Origin: Flavobacterium tistrianum
GTDB lineage: Bacteria > Bacteroidota > Bacteroidia > Flavobacteriales > Flavobacteriaceae
Length of the DNA stretch: 64,000 nt
NCBI RefSeq assembly: GCF_003254545.1
Contig: NZ_QJRH01000072.1
Location: 1 to 64,000, forward strand
Direction of reading: 5' to 3'
The notes below the pieces were generated by a model, which had not been told where the DNA came from, ran no database searches, and was given only the letters and a program-made list of their open reading frames with translations. Shown one piece after another: positions 53,105-62,148 of the stretch; position 1 is the stretch's first letter, and every line of letters starts with the position of its first letter. Position numbers and translations under genes: made by a program.

Positions 53105-53235
53105 TCATTTTAAGTTTTCAGTCGCAGTCGCGGTTCTCAGTCTAAGTTTAACTGTAAACTGGGACTTTTTTTAGTTTTCAGTCGCAATCGTGGCTTTCAG
53201 TCTTGTTAAAACTGCAAACTGTTACTGTCCACTGA
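53105..53235. repeat. AGTTTTCAGTC-family repeat reaching into the lgt 3' end
   Basis: Units such as AGTTTTCAGTCGCAGTCG and AAACTGGGACT alternate. The last part (53206-53235) is inside lgt and encodes its final residues, VSVDSNSLQF. The family recurs at 50896-50941 and 54061-54125. Confidence 0.7.
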
Positions 53236-54051
53236 GACTTTCTTAGTTTTCCAAAAAATCAGAGCTAAACCAATTAAAATAAATGGAATACTTAAAATCT
53301 GTCCCATATTAATCAGCATACTATTCTCGAAAGCTTCTTGATTTTCTTTAAAAAATTCAATTATAAAACGAGCTGTAAATAATAAAGTTAAGAAAGTTCC
53401 AAAGATTAATCCTTGTGCGTTTCTAATTTTTTCTGATTTATACATATAAAACAGAATCACAAAAATCAACACATAGGCAAAAGCTTCATACAATTGCGTT
53501 GGATGTCTCGGAATCAAATCGTCTCTTTGAAAGACAACTCCCCAATTTCCGTTGGTTGGTTTTCCGTAGATTTCAGAATTCATAAAATTCCCCATTCTAA
53601 TAAAGGCACCTGTTACAGGAACTGCAACCGCCATTTTATCTAAAAGTCCCAAGAATTGCACTTTGTATTTACGGCAGTACAAAATCATTGCCGTTATAAC
53701 TCCAATTGATCCTCCGTGACTTGCCAAACCTTGATAGCCCACAAATTGATATGCGCCTTTAATTTTCTGGATTGGTAAAAGAATTTCTATAGGATGTTTG
53801 AAGAAATAATCAGGTTCGTAAAAGAAACAATGTCCAAGTCTGGCACCTAAAACGGTTCCGACAATTACATAAATCAATAAGGAATCAAGATTATCTAAAG
53901 AAAGATTTTCTTTTTTGTAAATATTTCTAACAATATAAAAACCTAAAAGAAGCCCGCAGGCAAAAAGAGCTCCGTAATATTTTAACGGAAAACTATCTGT
54001 GATCCAGAAAATGACAGGATCTACGTTCCAATTTAATATTCCGTCTTTCAT
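53206..54051 (-). CDS. lgt: Prolipoprotein diacylglyceryl transferase
   Basis: 281 residues with about seven transmembrane helices. Transfers diacylglycerol from phosphatidylglycerol to the lipobox cysteine of prolipoproteins. Conserved blocks: ALFACGLLLGFYIV, YQGLASHGGSIG (with the essential His), and the signature IRMGNFMNSEIYGKPT with the arginine and glutamate of the active region. Needed by the many lipoproteins in this window. The C-terminal tail past the last helix is encoded by a dispersed repeat. Confidence 0.95.
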   Translation of the reverse strand: MKDGILNWNVDPVIFWITDSFPLKYYGALFACGLLLGFYIVRNIYKKENLSLDNLDSLLIYVIVGTVLGARLGHCFFYEPDYFFKHPIEILLPIQKIKGAYQFVGYQGLASHGGSIGVITAMILYCRKYKVQFLGLLDKMAVAVPVTGAFIRMGNFMNSEIYGKPTNGNWGVVFQRDDLIPRHPTQLYEAFAYVLIFVILFYMYKSEKIRNAQGLIFGTFLTLLFTARFIIEFFKENQEAFENSMLINMGQILSIPFILIGLALIFWKTKKVSVDSNSLQF

Positions 54052-54060
54052 AAGTGGTAA

Positions 54061-54125
54061 TTTTTAGTCGCAGTTTTCAGTCACAGTTCACAGTCGAAAC
54101 TGAAAACTGAGACTGAGACTGTCAA
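54061..54125. repeat. AGTTTTCAGTC-family dispersed repeat
   Basis: AGTCGCAGTTTTCAGTC is followed by its near-inverse GAAACTGAAAACTGAGACTG, giving a hairpin between lgt and serS. Confidence 0.75.
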
Positions 54126-54130
54126 CTAAA

Positions 54131-55402
54131 TTAATTTATAATGTCAAATCCGCAGTAAGGACGTAAAACTTCTGGTATTACGATTCCTTCTGGAGTTTGG
54201 TAATTTTCAATAATTCCAGCTAAAACACGTGGAAGCGCTAATGAACTCCCGTTAAGTGTGTGAGCCAATTGATTTTTTCCGTCTTTATCTTTGAAACGTA
54301 ATTTCAAGCGGTTTGCCTGGAAAGTTTCAAAGTTAGAAACAGAACTGATTTCTAACCAGCGATCTTGTGCTGTAGAAAACACTTCAAAATCGTAAGTCAA
54401 AGCAGACGTGAATCCCATATCGCCACCGCAAAGACGTAAAACTCTGTAAGGTAATTTTAATTCTTTTAAAATCTCTTTTACATGTTCTACCATTCCGTCA
54501 AGTGCCGCGTAAGAATTATCAGGATGCTCGATGCGAACAATTTCTACTTTATCAAACTGGTGTAAACGGTTTAATCCGCGAACGTGCGCTCCGTAAGAAC
54601 CTGCTTCACGACGGAAACATGGCGTATAGGCAGTTTGTAAAACCGGCAATTCGCTTTCGTTTAAAATTACATCGCGGAACAAATTCGTAACTGGAACCTC
54701 AGCCGTTGGAATTAGATATAAATCGTCTAATCCAGCGTGGTACATTTGTCCTTCTTTATCTGGCAATTGCCCAGTTCCGTAACCTGAAGCTTCATTTACC
54801 AAATGAGGCACCTGAACTTCGTTATACCCTGCCTCAGTATTTTTGTCTAAAAAGTAGTTGATCAAAGCACGTTGAAGCTTTGCTCCTTTTCCTTTATAAA
54901 CAGGAAATCCAGCTCCAGTGATTTTTACACCTAATTCAAAATCGATAATATCGTATTTCTTAACCAATTCCCAGTGAGGCTGTGCGCCTTCGTGCAAAGC
55001 TGGAATATCTCCTTCTTCGAAAACATTCAAATTGTCATCTGCCGTTTTTCCTTCAGGAACAATATCGGCAGGAAGGTTTGGTAATGTGTATAATTTATTG
55101 GTTAACTCAACAGCCAAAGCTTCTGCTTTTTCGCTCAGTTCTTTACTTTTTTCTTTTAGTGAAACTGTTTTTTCTTTCAAGATCGCTGCTTTGGCTTTCT
55201 CTCCAGCTTTCATCAATTCACCAATATCTTTGGACAATTTATTAGATTCTGATAAAGTATTGTCTAATTCCACCTGTGCAGCACGACGATTTTCGTCTAA
55301 TTGAACCACCTCTTCAACAACGCTTTTAGCATCGATATTTCGTTTTGCTAAAGCTTTGATTACTTTCTCTTGATTTTCTCTAATAAATGCAATTTGTAAC
55401 AT
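54131..55402 (-). CDS. serS: Seryl-tRNA synthetase
   Basis: 423 residues. The N-terminal antiparallel coiled coil that holds tRNA-Ser is at about 30-105 (KELSEKAEALAVEL). The class II motifs follow: motif 2 FRREAGSYGAHVRGLNRLHQF, and motif 3 NGSSLALPRVLAGIIENYQ with the closing arginine; TAEVPVTN contacts serine. Ends RPYCGFDIIN as usual. Confidence 0.97.
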   Translation of the reverse strand: MLQIAFIRENQEKVIKALAKRNIDAKSVVEEVVQLDENRRAAQVELDNTLSESNKLSKDIGELMKAGEKAKAAILKEKTVSLKEKSKELSEKAEALAVELTNKLYTLPNLPADIVPEGKTADDNLNVFEEGDIPALHEGAQPHWELVKKYDIIDFELGVKITGAGFPVYKGKGAKLQRALINYFLDKNTEAGYNEVQVPHLVNEASGYGTGQLPDKEGQMYHAGLDDLYLIPTAEVPVTNLFRDVILNESELPVLQTAYTPCFRREAGSYGAHVRGLNRLHQFDKVEIVRIEHPDNSYAALDGMVEHVKEILKELKLPYRVLRLCGGDMGFTSALTYDFEVFSTAQDRWLEISSVSNFETFQANRLKLRFKDKDGKNQLAHTLNGSSLALPRVLAGIIENYQTPEGIVIPEVLRPYCGFDIIN

Positions 55403-55442
55403 AGCTTGATTTTTATAACTATTGTATTTTTTATAACGGAAG

Positions 55443-55450
55443 CAAATTTA
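55443..55450 (-). promoter_or_regulatory. -7 box for serS
   Basis: TAAATTTG followed by C on the minus strand fits TAnnTTTG, 41 bases upstream of the ATG. A TTTG lies 24 bases further up, slightly beyond the usual spacing. Confidence 0.45.
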
Positions 55451-55562
55451 AGGAAATGTTTGTTAACATTAGGTCAAAGTTTTACAGTAAAACCGAAATC
55501 TCCTATAAACAGCAAAAGCACTGTAAAAGTGCTCTTGATGTTATCGTTTTTTTTTTCGAATT

Positions 55563-56486
55563 TTACTCTAGAAAACGATGCCTGTCATCTCTGTGAAAAG
55601 CGTATTCTCTTCCGTTATACTTTATCTTTTCTATTTCTTTTTTAATTTTCAAGTCGCTTTTTTCTTCGATACCATTTTCTAAATCATTTTCTACGGCTTC
55701 TTCATAAGAAAAGTTTTTGGAAATGATTAAGTCAAAATAACCGTTGGTTTTATGATCCGAAAAGCTCATTCCGGTTTCCAAAGTTTCTATCTGAAAAGTC
55801 CCGCTTCCGTTAGAATCGCCATTGGTCAATCGAATTGGATATTCATATAAAACCTTTTTTATCTCGTTATCAGCCAAAGTTATCAATGTAAATTTCTTTT
55901 CCGAATACAAAACAATTCGGCTGCTGGCATTGGCTTCGGTATAAAAAGCAATTGCTGGAGTAGTTTCGTTTAGAAAAACTAGATCTTTCAGGATATGCGA
56001 TTTTGAAAACTGAATGGCTTCATTATCATAATAACCTAAATTATCGTCAAACTCTTCGGCAATTACAGTTCCGTCTTCACGATTTACAAATAAATATTTA
56101 CGCTGAAAATAATTTCCCACCTCATTATCGTCATCGCTGGTTTTAAATGCTTTTTTATCATGCGACACCGTTGTCAGAACAAAAAAAACGGTTTGCTCAT
56201 CATAATTGATAGAACTTGTTTCGTTAATTCTAATATCTGAATATTTAATTTTTAAGTTTGATGCCACTTTTGAGAGCAGATTCAGATTCATTTCTTTTGA
56301 ATCTTCGATTTCATCCAGATTTTTAAAAATGAGTTTTCTTATTGGTTTTTTGTTGTGGCCAAGTTGTGCTTGCGTTTCCGAAAGCAGTTCCTGATATTGA
56401 ACTTCGGCATCGTTTTTAACTTTTTCATTCTTCCCGCAGGAAAACAAAAACAGCAAAACGCCACTTAAAAGAATCGTTTTTTTCAT
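55563..56486 (-). CDS. Lipoprotein of unknown function
   Basis: 307 residues, not recognised. The lipobox cysteine is Cys17 (FLFSC), followed by GKNEK, basic rather than acidic, so periplasmic rather than surface retention is more likely. The body is mixed alpha/beta with a tyrosine- and asparagine-rich middle (NYFQRKYLFVNREDG, EEFDDNLGYYDNEA) and a highly charged C-terminus (EEKSDLKIKKEIEKI). It starts with its own -7 box and is 74 bases downstream of the DMP19-like gene; no partner can be named. Confidence 0.7.
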   Translation of the reverse strand: MKKTILLSGVLLFLFSCGKNEKVKNDAEVQYQELLSETQAQLGHNKKPIRKLIFKNLDEIEDSKEMNLNLLSKVASNLKIKYSDIRINETSSINYDEQTVFFVLTTVSHDKKAFKTSDDDNEVGNYFQRKYLFVNREDGTVIAEEFDDNLGYYDNEAIQFSKSHILKDLVFLNETTPAIAFYTEANASSRIVLYSEKKFTLITLADNEIKKVLYEYPIRLTNGDSNGSGTFQIETLETGMSFSDHKTNGYFDLIISKNFSYEEAVENDLENGIEEKSDLKIKKEIEKIKYNGREYAFHRDDRHRFLE

Positions 56487-56516
56487 AGGCTTGATTTATT
56501 AGATATTAGGGCATTC

Positions 56517-56524
56517 CAAATATA
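56517..56524 (-). promoter_or_regulatory. -7 box for the lipoprotein gene
   Basis: TATATTTG on the minus strand fits TAnnTTTG, 30 bases upstream of the ATG at 56486. Confidence 0.4.
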
Positions 56525-56560
56525 TAATTTTCTTACAAACCATAACGAAAAAACAAAAAT

Positions 56561-57100
56561 TTAATCTCTCTTAATTTCGTGACCTACAAACTCTTCCAGT
56601 GTTTTAAACATTTCTTCGACAGAAAGCACTTCAGTATCAGGATGCGATTTTAAAAATGCAGCATTCAATTCGGCTAAATTTTCGTCCAATTCAAAATAGG
56701 CATTATTATTCAACAAATCTTTAAAAGCATTCGGCGCGTCGTATTTCTCTTTTAAAAACTTCCCTAATTTAATATTGCTCTGCAAACGCAGTTTACGGCA
56801 TTGCTCTTTAAACAGTTCCAAATGTTTTTCGGCACCAATTAAAGCCAAACCCTCTTCTATTAATTCATTAAGTTCCTTATTCCAGCCCGAATCATGAACG
56901 AATTTCGAAAAATTTCCTTCTGCATACTTCGAGGCATAAAAATCTAAATAATAACTCAACAATGCATCTTCGTGAATTAGATCATCGTCAATTTTTTCTT
57001 CGCGCATTAAATTAATTACCGAAATATTTGAATTGACAACATCTTGAGGATTTTCACTATTTGCTGCAGTTTCTGAAATAATAATTTTACCGAATTCCAT
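56561..57100 (-). CDS. Cytoplasmic protein, possibly DMP19/DUF4375-like
   Basis: 179 residues, acidic and helical, without signal peptide or membrane segment. The stretch LLSYYLDFYASKYAEGNFSKFVHDSGW resembles the DMP19 fold (a helical protein known in Neisseria as a DNA mimic, and widespread as a hypothetical family), but the match is by eye only. DNA mimicry should not be assumed. No operon partner is evident. Confidence 0.6.
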   Translation of the reverse strand: MEFGKIIISETAANSENPQDVVNSNISVINLMREEKIDDDLIHEDALLSYYLDFYASKYAEGNFSKFVHDSGWNKELNELIEEGLALIGAEKHLELFKEQCRKLRLQSNIKLGKFLKEKYDAPNAFKDLLNNNAYFELDENLAELNAAFLKSHPDTEVLSVEEMFKTLEEFVGHEIKRD

Positions 57101-57408
57101 TTGAGTTTTTATTTAAAAAGATTGTTTTGCAAAGTTGAGGGAAATAATTCAATGTTCCTTTTTAAACTTATTTATTTTGCGTTATTTTTTACGCTGTTTA
57201 ACGTACAAAATAGTCTTTTTGACGTGAAATACAATTTTTCTAGTTTTTCTGCGTTTGTCCTTACAATCTTTAACAAAAAACAACGTTATCAATATAAATT
57301 AAAAAGTTGGTCAAAAATTGACTACCTTTAAGCAACCATTTATAAAAAAGCATATCTGTTTAAGAAATAAGACTTTACACCGAAGTCCTCCTAGCTAAAA
57401 CCAAAAAC
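57101..57408. other. 308-bp divergent intergenic region
   Basis: Separates the minus-strand gene at 56561-57100 from the PrcB-like gene at 57409. Very AT-rich; a frame of 76 codons beginning TTG exists but has no coding character. It must hold both promoters; the best candidates are CAACTTTG (near 57128, minus strand) and TACCTTTA (57323-57330, plus), each one base off TAnnTTTG. Confidence 0.45.
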
Positions 57409-57858
57409 ATGAAACAGATCTTACTACTATTTAGCATCCTGCTTTTGCTGGCCAGCTGTGATAATGATGAATTGCCACAGTCTGATGTTCCATTTGCATT
57501 AGTGGGCAAAGGAGATTCTTTTTCTAATGGTCAAAGTATAGCTCAAAGACATTTGGTAATTAAAGACGCTAAAACCTGGAACAACTTTAAGAAAGAAATG
57601 AACATCACTAGCGATGTAGCAAAAGGTTTTAAAGAAATGAATATTGATTTTAGCCAATATCAAGTTATTGCCGTAATTGACAAAACACAACCCAACGACG
57701 GACATTCTATAGATATTGTAGAAATGACCGAAAACCGCAATACCATAATTGTAAAAGTCGAAAAGCTTAAAAACGGAAATCTTACTAAGAAACCATCTAA
57801 ACCTTATGACATTGTAAAAACAGCAAAAACAGATAAAAAAGTAGTTTTTGAGCAATAA
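57409..57858 (+). CDS. PrcB-like lipoprotein
   Basis: 149 residues. The lipobox cysteine is Cys17 (LLLASC) followed by DNDE, the acidic pattern linked to surface export in Bacteroidetes. The remainder resembles the C-terminal domain of PrcB, a partner that stabilises the PrtP protease in Treponema: QYQVIAVIDKTQPNDGHSIDIVEM then KPSKPYDIVKTAKTDKKVVF. No protease gene is nearby, so a role as protease partner is not supported by context. Confidence 0.75.
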   Translation: MKQILLLFSILLLLASCDNDELPQSDVPFALVGKGDSFSNGQSIAQRHLVIKDAKTWNNFKKEMNITSDVAKGFKEMNIDFSQYQVIAVIDKTQPNDGHSIDIVEMTENRNTIIVKVEKLKNGNLTKKPSKPYDIVKTAKTDKKVVFEQ

Positions 57859-57954
57859 CCTTCAATAGATTTCAATTTAATTTCACAGTAATGATGTAGC
57901 CATTGCATTTCTTTTTTACTGTTATTCAATATTAAATAATCCTCAAGAAAAAGT

Positions 57955-57988
57955 AAAAAGTACTGCTAGAATAGCAGTAAAACTTTTT
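57955..57988 (+). terminator. Terminator after the PrcB-like gene
   Basis: Two stacked 7-bp stems, ACTGCTA/TAGCAGT (3-base loop) and AAAAAGT/ACTTTTT, separated by a three-base bulge, end in a T-rich tract 96 bases past the stop. Confidence 0.7.
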
Positions 57989-58147
57989 ATTATCTAATTT
58001 TATTGCTATCAAATATAGCATACTGTGATTTATTTCTTCACTAAATATTCATTTTGGCGTATTGAAAAGTGAAGCTTATATGTAAAATACAATAATAAAC
58101 TGTAATTTTATCGCATTCAGATCGACTAAGCTTCAAAACCAGAAAAT

Positions 58148-59050
58148 ATGACCCAAAGAAAAGTATTAGAATATTACGTTTTAGACGTATTCTCAAATGA
58201 GAGCTACAAAGGAAATCCGCTTTCTGTAGTTTTTACAGATGGAAATCTAAAACTAGAAACATATCAGAATATTTCTCGAGAGTTTCGCTATTCTGAAACC
58301 TCTTTTGTCTATTATTCTACAAGAGAAAAAGCGCTGATGGTTCGCTCGTTTACCCCAACTGGAATCGAAATCGACGGTGCAGGACATAATTTGTTGGGCG
58401 CTGTCTGTGGCGCACTTTTAAAAGGAATCCCAATTTTTGACGAGCAAAATGAGAGCGAGCCTTTTGTGATTATGAACCATTCTGCAATTCCGTTGACTGT
58501 AAGTTTTGATTCTGAAACTCTTTCTCCAATTGTTCAAATGCATCAAAAATCGGCAGTTATCAAACAGGAAATTCCAACTTATAGAATTGCGGTAGCGTTG
58601 GGCTTAAAGATTGAAGATTTGGATGTAAATGCTTTTGTGCCAACAATAGTAAAGACAGAAGTTGCACATACGATGGTTCCCATAAAAAACAGTCAAATAT
58701 TAAATAGTTTTATTCCTGACAGTCAGCTTTTAATCGAAATCTCAAAAGAATATGATTTTGAAGGTTTTTATTGTTTCACCCCAGCCGAAGAAGGCTTAGA
58801 CCACATAGTTGAAACAAGGTTTTTTAATCCCATAATCGGAATAAATGAAGACCCTGCAACAGGAACAGCCGCCGGGCCATTGATTGGTTTTTTAACTCAA
58901 AAGAAATTCACTAAATCAGATAAGGAATATAAAATTCTTCAAGGCGTAAAATTAAAACAGCCGTCGATGATTGAAGTTATGAATCGTGAGGAAGATATTT
59001 TAGTAGGCGGTTCTTCGATTATTACAATGAAAGGAGAACTTTACATATAA
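58148..59050 (+). CDS. PhzF-family isomerase/epimerase
   Basis: 300 residues with the two-lobed PhzF (diaminopimelate epimerase) fold: YVLDVFSNESYKGNPLSVV at the start, the conserved glutamate in RYSETSFV, RSFTPTGIEIDGAGHNLLG in lobe one, and RFFNPIIGINEDPATGTAAGPL in lobe two. PhzF itself isomerises an intermediate in phenazine synthesis, but most family members are of unknown function and no phenazine genes are here. Transcribed alone. Confidence 0.87.
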   Translation: MTQRKVLEYYVLDVFSNESYKGNPLSVVFTDGNLKLETYQNISREFRYSETSFVYYSTREKALMVRSFTPTGIEIDGAGHNLLGAVCGALLKGIPIFDEQNESEPFVIMNHSAIPLTVSFDSETLSPIVQMHQKSAVIKQEIPTYRIAVALGLKIEDLDVNAFVPTIVKTEVAHTMVPIKNSQILNSFIPDSQLLIEISKEYDFEGFYCFTPAEEGLDHIVETRFFNPIIGINEDPATGTAAGPLIGFLTQKKFTKSDKEYKILQGVKLKQPSMIEVMNREEDILVGGSSIITMKGELYI

Positions 59051-59056
59051 ACAAAG

Positions 59057-59087
59057 AAGCTGCATCTCAAAAAATGCAGCTTTTTTT
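59057..59087 (+). terminator. Intrinsic terminator after the PhzF-family gene
   Basis: A 9-bp stem AAGCTGCAT/ATGCAGCTT (59057-59065 with 59074-59082), an 8-base loop, then T residues to 59087. Confidence 0.88.
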
Positions 59088-59109
59088 ATATTCAAAACCT
59101 AATAAAGAT

Positions 59110-59337
59110 TTAGTTCGTTTTCATCGGAGGTAAATCAAACGCTTTTGAATCATGTTCAAAGTTATTTCTGTGCGCTCCATCGCAAAATGGTTTGTTTGAA
59201 GAATGTCCGCAACGGCAAAGTCCTAACGCTTGTCTTCCTTGCAAACCGTAAAGTGTTCCTTCTGGATCCATGATTTCAAAATCACCTTCAATTTTGATTG
59301 ATCCGTTTTTATTGATGATTAATTTAGTCTTGCTCAT
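59110..59337 (-). CDS. CDGSH iron-sulfur domain protein
   Basis: 75 residues from the ATG at 59337; the frame extends 18 codons upstream, but MSKTKLIIN fits the family. The motif CRCGHSSNKPFCDGAH supplies three cysteines and one histidine for a [2Fe-2S] cluster, in the standard C-x-C-x2-S-x3-P-x-C-D-G-x-H pattern. A small cytoplasmic redox or iron-sulfur protein; no partner is indicated. Confidence 0.9.
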   Translation of the reverse strand: MSKTKLIINKNGSIKIEGDFEIMDPEGTLYGLQGRQALGLCRCGHSSNKPFCDGAHRNNFEHDSKAFDLPPMKTN

Positions 59338-59434
59338 AAATTTGTTTTTTTGTTTTTTTCGGATGGCAAAGATTGCGAAATATATTGTCATTTATAAGCG
59401 CGAATCGTAGTTTAAACTGGTTCTATTTTATGGA

Positions 59435-59650
59435 GAAATTACACAGAGGAACGCGAAGTTTTTACGCAAAGATTCGCAAAGATTTTAATTATTATACTCA
59501 AATAATCTCGCAAGGCGCAGAGACGCAAAGTCTTTTCAAGGTTATTTTGTCATTTCGACGAAGGAGAAATCTCCACGAGTAACTCCGTTCCTAAAAGCGT
59601 CAATCTTTGTTGAGCTACTTGCGAAGATTTCTCCTTCGTCGAAATGACAA
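59435..59650. repeat. Dispersed repeats upstream of metG (two families)
   Basis: 59435-59540: CGCAAAG-family units (CGCAAAGATTCGCAAAG, CGCAAGGCGCAGAGACGC). 59547-59650: a GTCATTTCGA-family element with perfect 26-bp inverted arms (59547-59572 and 59625-59650) around a 52-base spacer. Together they fill most of the 419 bases between the divergent CDGSH and metG genes. No coding frame. Confidence 0.85.
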
Positions 59651-59729
59651 TATTGAGGAAAAACTAAGTGAATCTCAGCGAAAAAATCAGCGAATCTCCA
59701 CGTAATATTAAAATCTCAATTCTATTGCT

Positions 59730-59737
59730 TATTTTTG
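59730..59737 (+). promoter_or_regulatory. -7 box for metG
   Basis: TATTTTTG followed by C fits TAnnTTTG, 20 bases upstream of the metG ATG. Confidence 0.45.
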
Positions 59738-59756
59738 CACTCAATAAAATTGAATT

Positions 59757-61892
59757 ATGATACAAGATCCAAAAAGATATACTATCACAGCAGCATTGCC
59801 TTACACTAATGGACCTATTCATATTGGTCACTTGGCTGGGGTTTACGTGCCTGCAGATATATATTCGAGATATTTAAGATTGCAAGGAAAAGATGTAGCA
59901 TTTATCTGCGGAAGCGATGAACATGGAGTTGCAATTTCGATGAAAGCCAAAAAAGAAGGAGTCACACCGCAAGAGGTTATCGATAAATATGATGGAATTA
60001 TTCGTAAATCGTTTGAAGATTTCGGAATTTCATTCAATAATTATTCTAGAACTTCTGCAAAAATTCATCATGATACGGCTTCAGAATTCTTTAGAACATT
60101 GTATGATAAAGGAGATTTTATTGAAGAAGTTACAGAACAATTGTACGATGCAAAAGCAAATCAGTTTTTAGCAGACCGTTTTGTTGTCGGAACTTGCCCA
60201 AAATGTGACAATCCAGAAGCTTATGGAGATCAATGCGAAAAATGCGGATCTACTTTGAACGCAACTGATTTGATCAATCCAAAATCTACAATTACAGGAG
60301 AAACTCCGATTCTTAAAGAAACAAAACATTGGTTTTTACCTTTAGACAGATATTCTGATTTCTTAACAGAATGGATTTTAGTTGGACATAAAAACGACTG
60401 GAAAACCAATGTTTACGGACAAGTAAAATCTTGGATCGATGCAGGATTAGAGCCTCGTGCCGTAACGCGTGACCTTGATTGGGGAATTGATGTTCCTGTT
60501 GAAGGTGCTGAAGGCAAAAAACTTTATGTTTGGTTTGATGCGCCAATCGGTTACATTTCTTCTACAAAAGAATGGGCTGCGCGCGAAGGAAAAGATTGGG
60601 AACCATATTGGAAAGATCAAGATACTAAACTGGTTCACTTTATCGGAAAAGACAATATTGTTTTTCACTGTATCATTTTCCCAGCGATGCTTAAAGCTGA
60701 AGGAAGCTATATTTTACCAGACAACGTTCCAGCAAATGAGTTCTTGAACTTAGAAGGAAACAAACTTTCGACTTCTAAAAACTGGGCAGTTTGGTTGCAC
60801 GAATATTTAGAAGAGTTTCCAGATAAGCAGGATGTTTTGCGTTATGCCTTAACATCTAACGCTCCTGAAACAAAAGATAACGATTTTACTTGGAAAGATT
60901 TCCAAGCTAGAAATAACAACGAATTGGTTGCCGTTTTCGGAAACTTCGTAAACCGTGTTGTGGTTTTAACCAACAAATATTACGACGGAATTATCCCAAC
61001 GCCAAACGAATTTACAGAAGTTGACGAACAAACTTTAGCAGAATTAAAAGCGTATCCAGCTGTAATTGCAAGTTCAGTTGAGCGTTACAGATTCCGTGAA
61101 GCTTTGGGTGAATTGATGAATGTGGCTCGTTTAGGAAATAAATATTTAGCAGACGAAGAGCCTTGGAAAGTGATGAAAGACAATCCAGAGCGTGTAAAAA
61201 CTCAAATGTATGTAGCGTTACAAATTGCTGCTGCATTGAGCGTTTTGGCAGAACCGTTTTTACCTTTTACTGCTGCTAAGCTTTCTAAAATATTGAATTT
61301 ATCTGACCTAAAAGAACATTTTGCAGGTTTCAGCAAATTCTTGAAAGAGAAAAATCGTGATGCAAAAGACATCTTTATTGATAAAACTTTAGGATGGAAT
61401 GACATTTCTGAAAACTCAGATTTATTGCCTGCGGGACATAAAATTGGTGAAGCAGAATTGCTTTTCGCTAAAATCGAAGACGAAGAAATACAAAAACAAA
61501 TAGACAAATTGGAAGCGACAAAAACTGCAAATATTGCTGAAAACAAACAAGCAGAACCACAAAAAGATTTAATTCAGTTTGAGGATTTTGCGAAAATGGA
61601 TATCCGTATCGGAACTATTCTTGAGGCTGAAAAAATGCCAAAAGCAAACAAACTTTTAGTGCTTAAAGTAGATACAGGAATCGATGTTCGTACAATTGTT
61701 TCAGGAATTGCAGAAAGTTTTTCTCCAGAAGAAATTATCGGAAAACGTGTTTCTGTATTGGCAAACCTTGCTCCAAGAGCTTTACGCGGTGTTGAAAGCC
61801 AAGGAATGATCTTGATGACAACAAATGCAGAAGGAAAACTGGTTTTTGTAAATCCAGATGCTGATGCGCCAAATGGTGCTACGGTAAACTAA
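59757..61892 (+). CDS. metG: Methionyl-tRNA synthetase
   Basis: 711 residues. The ATP motif reads HIGHL (GPIHIGHLAGVYVP), the zinc knuckle CPKCDNPEAYGDQCEKCGS follows, and the KMSKS loop is KLSTSKN. The anticodon-binding helical domain is in the middle-to-C-terminal part. The last 110 residues are a Trbp111/EMAP-like tRNA-binding domain (FAKMDIRIGTILEAEKM, GIAESFSPEEIIG), common in long bacterial MetRS and used for dimerisation. Confidence 0.97.
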   Translation: MIQDPKRYTITAALPYTNGPIHIGHLAGVYVPADIYSRYLRLQGKDVAFICGSDEHGVAISMKAKKEGVTPQEVIDKYDGIIRKSFEDFGISFNNYSRTSAKIHHDTASEFFRTLYDKGDFIEEVTEQLYDAKANQFLADRFVVGTCPKCDNPEAYGDQCEKCGSTLNATDLINPKSTITGETPILKETKHWFLPLDRYSDFLTEWILVGHKNDWKTNVYGQVKSWIDAGLEPRAVTRDLDWGIDVPVEGAEGKKLYVWFDAPIGYISSTKEWAAREGKDWEPYWKDQDTKLVHFIGKDNIVFHCIIFPAMLKAEGSYILPDNVPANEFLNLEGNKLSTSKNWAVWLHEYLEEFPDKQDVLRYALTSNAPETKDNDFTWKDFQARNNNELVAVFGNFVNRVVVLTNKYYDGIIPTPNEFTEVDEQTLAELKAYPAVIASSVERYRFREALGELMNVARLGNKYLADEEPWKVMKDNPERVKTQMYVALQIAAALSVLAEPFLPFTAAKLSKILNLSDLKEHFAGFSKFLKEKNRDAKDIFIDKTLGWNDISENSDLLPAGHKIGEAELLFAKIEDEEIQKQIDKLEATKTANIAENKQAEPQKDLIQFEDFAKMDIRIGTILEAEKMPKANKLLVLKVDTGIDVRTIVSGIAESFSPEEIIGKRVSVLANLAPRALRGVESQGMILMTTNAEGKLVFVNPDADAPNGATVN

Positions 61893-61919
61893 ACTGATTT
61901 TACACACTAAACATATAGT

Positions 61920-62021
61920 TTGTCATTTCGAGGAACGAGAAATCTTCGCAAGTAACTCCGCAATGAGAATCCAATCTTTGTAGAGCCTCTCGCGAAGATT
62001 TCTCGTTCCTCGAAATGACAA
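61920..62021. repeat. GTCATTTCGA-family inverted-repeat element after metG
   Basis: Perfect 30-bp inverted arms (61920-61949 and 61992-62021) around a 42-base spacer that begins with AGTAACTCCG. The same spacer start (GTAACTCCG) occurs in the element at 59547-59650. In RNA it would fold into a long hairpin; it may also help end metG transcription. Confidence 0.88.
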
Positions 62022-62148
62022 GATTGCAGAATTAACAGAATAAAATTCTTACATTTTTACTATTTCTTTCAAATTTACATTTATACGTTTGTACTGACTA
62101 AATATATAAAAGACTTTTGATAAAAAACTTATTTAAAGTTAACAATAA

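Noticed and set aside
57101..57331. 76-codon plus-strand frame starting TTG
   Set aside because: Phenylalanine- and lysine-rich translation typical of AT-rich non-coding DNA, with no ATG start; it occupies a promoter region.
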